Part shown: positions 55,211 to 64,000 of the stretch, piece after piece | How positions within the stretch are numbered: the first letter of the stretch is position 1 | Layout: each line of letters opens with the position of its first letter | Assembly: GCA_018894105.1 (NCBI GenBank) | Contig: CM032128.1 | Location: 24,781,001-24,845,000 of the forward strand | From: Jacaranda mimosifolia | Lineage: Eukaryota; Streptophyta; Magnoliopsida; Lamiales; Bignoniaceae | Direction of reading: 5' to 3' | Length of the DNA: 64,000 nt | The notes under the pieces: model-generated | Told to the model about the DNA's origin: nothing | The model's database searches: none | Seen by the model: only the letters and a program-made list of their open reading frames with translations | Position numbers and translations under genes: made by a program

Positions 55211-56364
55211 TGTTAAGTTGCATTTTTGTATTTTTATTCGTATAATTTTCCCTTGTGATTAATAGTTGGAAATCGAGTTTTTAACTTGCTTGAAGCAAAG
55301 ATTGCATTCCTGAGGAGAAGAGAAATGAAAAAAGGAAATAATTCGAGTGTGGACATATTTTGGCAGTTGTACATTCCTAGAATATTTTAATTTTTATTTT
55401 TTTAATTAGGATAATTTTAGTTTTCCTATTCTGGTAGGACTCTTATTAGTTTTCTAGTTGCATTAGGAGTAGTAGGCTATTTATAGGGAACTAGGTTTCT
55501 TTCATACGGAGTTTTTTCATTCTTTCATTTAGCATATTTTTAGTTTCCTGTGTTTTCTTCTTTCCATGAGTTGCTAAACTCTTGTTCTAGCCTAAGGGAT
55601 TATCAAAGTTTTGGTTTTTCAGTATTTGTGAGATCTAAATAGTTTTATTCGTATTTCTTATTTCTTGAGTATTTACTTATCTTCGTTTTCATTACGATCA
55701 TTCAAGTTTATTGAATTTAGGGCCCAAATTTGATAGCTTAGAATAATTACTTTGTTACTTAGAACATTAAATCCGTAATTGCTTAATTGTTCTGATATTT
55801 GTGGCAAATAACATAGTTATGTGTGGTGACCACATTCAAGATTTATGATGTGTTGATAAATAATCTAGTCTAAATGAACCCCGCTTGTGTGTGTTTGTTG
55901 GCTAGGACTGGGTCTCTCTAGTTTTTAATACTGTTGATAAATTAAATCCTAGGAGCGTTTCTTTAGGGTTGTTTATTGATAAGAGAAATAACTAACGAGC
56001 TTCTCTTAGTTATCGAGATAGTAATGAGAGATTGGTTATTAAGGCGTTCGAGTAACTATAACCAGTCTATTCAAGAAAAGAAGAATTAATCTTTTCATCA
56101 ATGATCAAATCTGAGAACCAAACTGAGATTTTTACCTTGGGTTAGATTTCATTCTTATTGATTTCTTATTTTATTTATGTTTTATTTTTTTAAGATTCTA
56201 GGTTTTCATTTTCATAAAAATCCCCCCCTTCTAATTTATTTTATTTTGTAAACTTGAAAGAAACAAAATTTACCAATCTCTGTGGAATACGACCCTACTC
56301 ACCACTGATTACAAATCATACCTTTAGAGTAGGAATTTATTTTTGTCGGATTCGACACCCACCA
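55211..56364 (+). repeat. 3' LTR of the Athila-type element
   Basis: 1154 bp, TGTTAAGTTGCAT to GACACCCACCA, closely similar to the left LTR. Confidence 0.9.
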
Positions 56365-57012
56365 AAGAATTTTCGTGTTTTCAAAAGTGGAGTGATAAGG
56401 TAGGAGAACCACCACCAGCAAGAGTGTGAAAGTGATTATTTTTATTTTTATGCTTTGAAACTTGAGTATTTGACACAAACTCAATGATTGTTTAAGTGGC
56501 ATATCAACCCTTGTGGTCGTAATTATGATTTAAACCTCTGTGAGGGATAGCGAATTTGTGAAGTCTCATCACTGGTATGGGATGGTAGTGAGATGGATCA
56601 CTCTAAAATTTGACTAAAATCTTCTCTCACGGCTCCTAGAAAGTTTGATGCTTCTATTTGTTACTTCTATGATATTTGAGAAATTTCCACTATGTTATCA
56701 GTGCTAAACTATCTCACTAAGTCATTTGGATTTATTTTATTTTATTATTATTTTTGTTCTTTACCCCAAATAAGGACGAGTGATGAAGATACATTAGCCA
56801 GATGACACCTGAGGTAATGAAGGTAATAGAAGTGCTAAGTGTGATTCATAATATTTTGATTTACAGTTGAACCTCTAATGGATGTCGCTTGTAGAAATTA
56901 AATACTTTGAATTTTGATAAATATACTCTATGTTATTTAGAAGAATCGTGATATAAAGTGGGTAGCACCTCGGACGGGAGTAGGCGCCTCCCGGTCAAGT
57001 CATTACAACTGT
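56365..57012. repeat. Solo LTR, right part (TSD ACTGT)
   Basis: Continues the LTR begun at 46225 and ends GGTCAAGTCATTACA at 57007, followed by ACTGT (57008-57012), identical to 46220-46224. Contains TACCCCAAATAAGGACGAG at about 56763, a phrase typical of chromovirus LTRs. Without the Athila insertion the LTR would be about 2.8 kb. Confidence 0.8.
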
Positions 57013-58148
57013 ACTACCATTCAATCGCCTAACTATACATCTCCTTCATAAGTATCAAAAATCTAATATCAATAGTCATTTTCCCAATCATGACAACACA
57101 TAAACGCACCAACAAATAAACTATTTAGATTAAAAAAGTCTCTAATAAACACATGAAATTGAAAGATAAATGCTGAATGAACAGAGAAATGACAGTAAAA
57201 ATGTTCAGGCAACAAAAGCAACACTCAGCAGCACTAACACACTGCACTACAGAAATTATAGTAACTCAACAACACTAAAATTGGTTACATCCTCAAAACA
57301 TCAATAAACAGAGCCATGCCTTCTATAAAATCGAGAGATGGAAACAAGGTTACAAGTAAATGTTTACTCTAATGCGAAACAAACTCACTAGCCTTTTGTT
57401 GCTTCTACGATCACGTAAGTCTCAATGATCCACCCAAATCCTAAAAAAATAAAGAAAAACTAAAATTCATCACCTAATACTTGTAGATATCACACAGAGA
57501 TAAGGAGGAAAAAAAATAAAATATCAAGCGGTAAAGGAAAATTTTGTTCTCAAAAACAGGATCCGGCACCAAGATTTACAACAGGCTTCCTCAAATTACA
57601 TGATGGTTGAATATGTTGGTAGCAATCATCACATGGTGTATGGAACTAAGGTTTTGTGGTTATTGCAGTGAGAAGCAGGCTCTCATAGAAGAGGAATTGT
57701 GATCAGATTTAGGGGCAGAGAATGGTGTGCATGTCCTCAATCAATCGAGGGGAAACATATAAAAGTGGTTCACAACTTGGAGGACAGCAATAAGAACTTT
57801 CTGTATCATCAAATTGCCTAACGAATTAATTGCATCGCATGCCACGCTACATGAGTAGCTACTATTCGAATACATAATGCTAGGCTATGTATTAAATGTG
57901 GGTTGGCCCGCTATCGTTGTCTTCCCTATGAAACATGCAACTAGGTGAAATTGGAGTTTGATATTGGGTCTATTAGCTCATATCAAACGAGACCACAGAC
58001 TATAGATACAATTTACTGATGATGAAACTTAAAAGATGGTAATTTGTTCGGTTTCTTTGTGGCTCACCACTTTGCATTGTTCTTGTGAATTAATTATATA
58101 AATCGGACTGCCTTATATTGGTGGTTTGAAAAACATTATGTCATCTTT
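57013..58148. other. Spacer between solo LTR and CACTA element
   Basis: This is what lay next to the Myb/SANT-like fragment before the LTR inserted. It may be the upstream part or an intron of that gene, but I recognise no coding segment. Confidence 0.4.
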
Positions 58149-58330
58149 CACTACTAAAAAAACTATTTTTTGCAATGGAATTTGTGATGGGAAAGCCGTC
58201 ACAAAAATTTCCATCGCAAAAAGTAAAAAAAATGAAAAAACATTTGCGATGAATTAGAATCCATTGCAATTTTTTTGAATTTTTTCATAAAATTTGCGAC
58301 GAAGTTAAATCCATCGCAAATTGTCAGGTG
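58149..58330 (+). repeat. Terminal inverted repeat and subterminal repeats of the CACTA element
   Basis: After the CACTA end come copies of TTTGCGATGAA-type and ATCCATCGCAAA-type motifs in both directions (58171, 58211, 58241, 58259, 58290, 58308). These are the probable transposase-binding sites. Confidence 0.75.
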
Positions 58331-58807
58331 AGGAAATAAAGCCCTAATTTCCCTATTTTCCTAACCAGATAAGTCTCATTTTCCTTTTTTTTTTTTTTTT
58401 TGCGTCTTTTCAAATCTATTAAAATGGTCGATCGGCGGGCAATGTTGTCAGCTGGCTAGCCAATGCTGGTACGGCCAACAACTCGCTGGCTGCACCAGCT
58501 TACTAAGCTAGCCTGCTGACCGCACCACTACCAACTGCTGGTGCGGCCAGCACCAGCACCAGCTACAACCACTCATCGCCGGCCAGTGGCCAATGGCCAA
58601 ATCTGAAATTAAAAATTTTTAGGCTTTGTTTGAGAATTTTTCCTTGGATCGTCGTTGTTCCAGGGAAACATTCCCAAACATGGCAATTGGTTTTTTTTTC
58701 ATTTTACTATTTCACATCCCAAAATGCCCTTGTCTTGTTTGGCTAATATCACAAATGCCCCCTTCATTTTCCTATTCCACTAGATATGTATACATATATA
58801 CACAACA

Positions 58808-58840
<33 letters not shown>

Positions 58841-60486
58841 ATTTAAAAAAATCATTCAACTCAAATTTCATCCCCCAAATACCAACACAAAGGCATTGAT
58901 TTGACATCTACAATATAAAATATCTCTTTCAAAACATAACCAAATATATCAAAACTTCTAAAACCCCATTTTTAACTATTCCAAAAAATATAACCAAACA
59001 TCAATCACATATTCACATTCCCCAACATTCATTGCACATTCTTCCACAATTTTTTCAACATTCATTCTCTCAAAACACACAATAAACACATAATAAAATC
59101 AAACAAAAAACATATACAAACACTACCTTAATTTTTTTTTTAAATTATTTTTAATTTTTTAAAAAAAATTGCTAATGGTTGTTTGGATTATTGTTTCAGG
59201 TTTGAAGAGTGTATACTTTTATATTATTTCCATTAATTGAGGTAATTTTCTTAATTATGTTTTAGTTATCTCCATTATGTTTTAGTCAATTATCTCCATT
59301 AGTTAAATTTTGATTATGTTTTAGTTAAAATTTGATTTATGTTTAGGTTTTAGTCAATTGTCTCCATTAGTTAAAATTTGATTATGTTTTAGTTAAAATT
59401 TGATTTATATGTTAGTTAAACTCAAATAATAATTTATTATTATTGGTATAATAATTTGATTTAACAAAAATAATGATTTATATATTAGTTGAAATTTGAG
59501 TTACATTTTATATTCGTTTTAAATGTTGTTATATTTGTTAGAGTTATGTTTTTATTTGAAGTAAAAATTTTATCAGAATTTTGATTGAGTTAAATTTTCT
59601 AGTACTATATTTTGAATTGTATGAAACTTTTAAGTTTTCATTTAGTTTATGGAATTATGATTTATGAATAAATATGTGCGCTTGTGACATGTGCCTAATG
59701 GTGTAGGCTATCTCGACTGTGGTGGAAATCTTTTGTGAGTGTTGATTTTAGTGGAGCATTTAGAGGTAAGTTTGGATATCTTGTTTTAATTTTATATATT
59801 TTTATAGTACAATACATTAGAAATATTTAGAACTGATGGAATTAGGAAGGAGGATGGGATGTTGGGAGAAGGGGTGGAGCCTTCTCATTTGTTGCTGATT
59901 GATTTTTAATTGCTTGCATGATGATGATGGACATAAGTGGGAGTGTTTATGTATCATTATGTGTTTGCTAATATTATTAATTGTTTCAATTAAAATTATG
60001 CTACTCATTATGTTTAGTCTCAATTTTTGGGCAATTTGGATATTATTTTAGGGAGGTGTTTGATACACATTATTATCTTTGTGATGACAAAATAGTCCTT
60101 GGTGAAAAATTCTTGCTAGAGGAATCATGAAATGCATAAATGGAATAATACATGAATTTGAGAAATAATTTTGATATTTACATCCAAATCAAATTTAAAA
60201 GAGGTTTGAGATTACATAATCTCACCCCCAAACCCACTACTTCAATAACTATTAATCTTATCTATAATACGGGCTTTAGATAAATTACTGGCCGGCCCAC
60301 AAATATCATCTTCCATATCAAACAAGAGATTACCCTATATTAAAAGCTAGCCATAGTAAATATTAATATCCCAAATCAAACATACCCAAAATAATTTGTT
60401 TACCTACTTCATTTGTTAGGTCATCCTTTCATCCTTTTGTCGATTACTCTTTATTCTTTTTTTATTTGCCAAAATATTCATCTCTA

Positions 60487-60547
<61 letters not shown>

Positions 60548-60690
60548 TAATTTAAGCAATTACTTTCCAACAAACATACATTCATAAAGTAAATAGTCAA
60601 ATAGTTTTATCAAAATCAAAATATTTATAATAAAATTACTTTTGCATCTTTCAAACTGAGATCGCTTTTAATGAATTTACTCCTTTACAG
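58331..60690 (+). other. CACTA 5' region
   Basis: Non-coding. It has a GC-rich, GGCCAGC-rich island at 58425-58610 and an ATT microsatellite at 58810-58839. 58619-59130 has ends TAGGCTTTGTTTG and, inverted, TAAGGTAGTGTTTG, so it may be a nested MITE. Short phrases are repeated at 59250-59420 (TTAGTTAAAATTTGATTATG). An AAT microsatellite with about 20 units is at 60487-60546. Possible leader exon near 59700-59770. Confidence 0.5.
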
Positions 60691-63830
<3,140 letters not shown>

Positions 63831-64000
63831 CCTTATCGTAAGTTCTTTTAAATTGTGATGATCGTGCCTTTTCACGAGTAAGCTTTCCAATTCAATATAA
63901 ATTCATTTTTAATTAATAAGTTCCAATTGAAAAAAAGAAAACTAATGTTCAAACTCAATATATTTTAGGATGTATAAAGCAACCCTTCGAAATTGTTGGC

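Larger units (their letters stand above)
48411..56364 (+). mobile_element. Athila-lineage Ty3/gypsy element lacking pol
   Basis: The LTRs are 48411-49643 and 55211-56364, with an Asp-type primer site, Athila-style gag, the protease remnant and the Athila ORF-1-type region. RT, RNase H and integrase are missing: sequence passes from the protease end at 51868 straight into the tract that normally follows pol. AAAGA before the left LTR (48406-48410) is matched by AAAGA at 56364-56368 (overlapping the terminal A). The element lies inside the solo LTR. Confidence 0.9.

Overview
This is plant nuclear DNA, most likely from a eudicot. The sequence is AT-rich and about four fifths of it is transposon sequence or non-coding spacer. 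The lineages present (Tat-type Ty3/gypsy with a second RNase H, chromovirus-type long LTRs, Athila, Ty1/copia, CACTA, MULE and hAT) and one multi-exon ascorbate oxidase gene fit only a flowering plant. I cannot name the species. Only two loci look like intact host genes: a small secreted eight-cysteine peptide (11425-11631, minus) and a complete five-exon L-ascorbate oxidase (19350-24762, minus).

Layout. 1-9580: most of a minus-strand Tat-lineage Ty3/gypsy element (5' LTR 8815-9580, PBS, gag, protease, RT, two RNase H regions, integrase), with a plus-strand antisense ORF at 87-2180. Its 3' LTR lies left of the window. 9581-12026: spacer holding the cysteine-rich peptide gene. 12027-18885: a minus-strand element with 2.5-2.7 kb LTRs, a perfect AGTAA target duplication and only a 1.6 kb internal region with decayed pol fragments (a LARD-like deletion derivative). 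19350-24762: ascorbate oxidase, with a SINE-like insertion in intron 3. 26000-28190: a MULE-like non-autonomous element (9-bp duplication) with a hAT-type repeat nested inside. 29897-32160: a 57-bp tandem repeat and a broken MULE N-terminal gene, each split by a hAT MITE with a perfect 8-bp duplication. 35088-35727: a MULE-type MITE. 36745-43520: a decayed Ty1/copia element.

45557-63999: a nested complex. A fragment of a Myb/SANT-like gene is interrupted by a solo LTR (ACTGT duplication at 46220 and 57008). That LTR is split by an Athila-type element (48411-56364) that has lost all of pol and the protease active site. From 58149 a CACTA element runs off the right edge; its TNP2 transposase has stops, frameshifts and a roughly 500-bp foreign segment.

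The genes do not form a shared pathway. The value of the window is a readable insertion history: several insertions have exact target duplications, so their order and pre-insertion sites can be reconstructed. I saw no evidence for a wholly new system. The most novel-looking coding item is the symmetric eight-cysteine secreted peptide.
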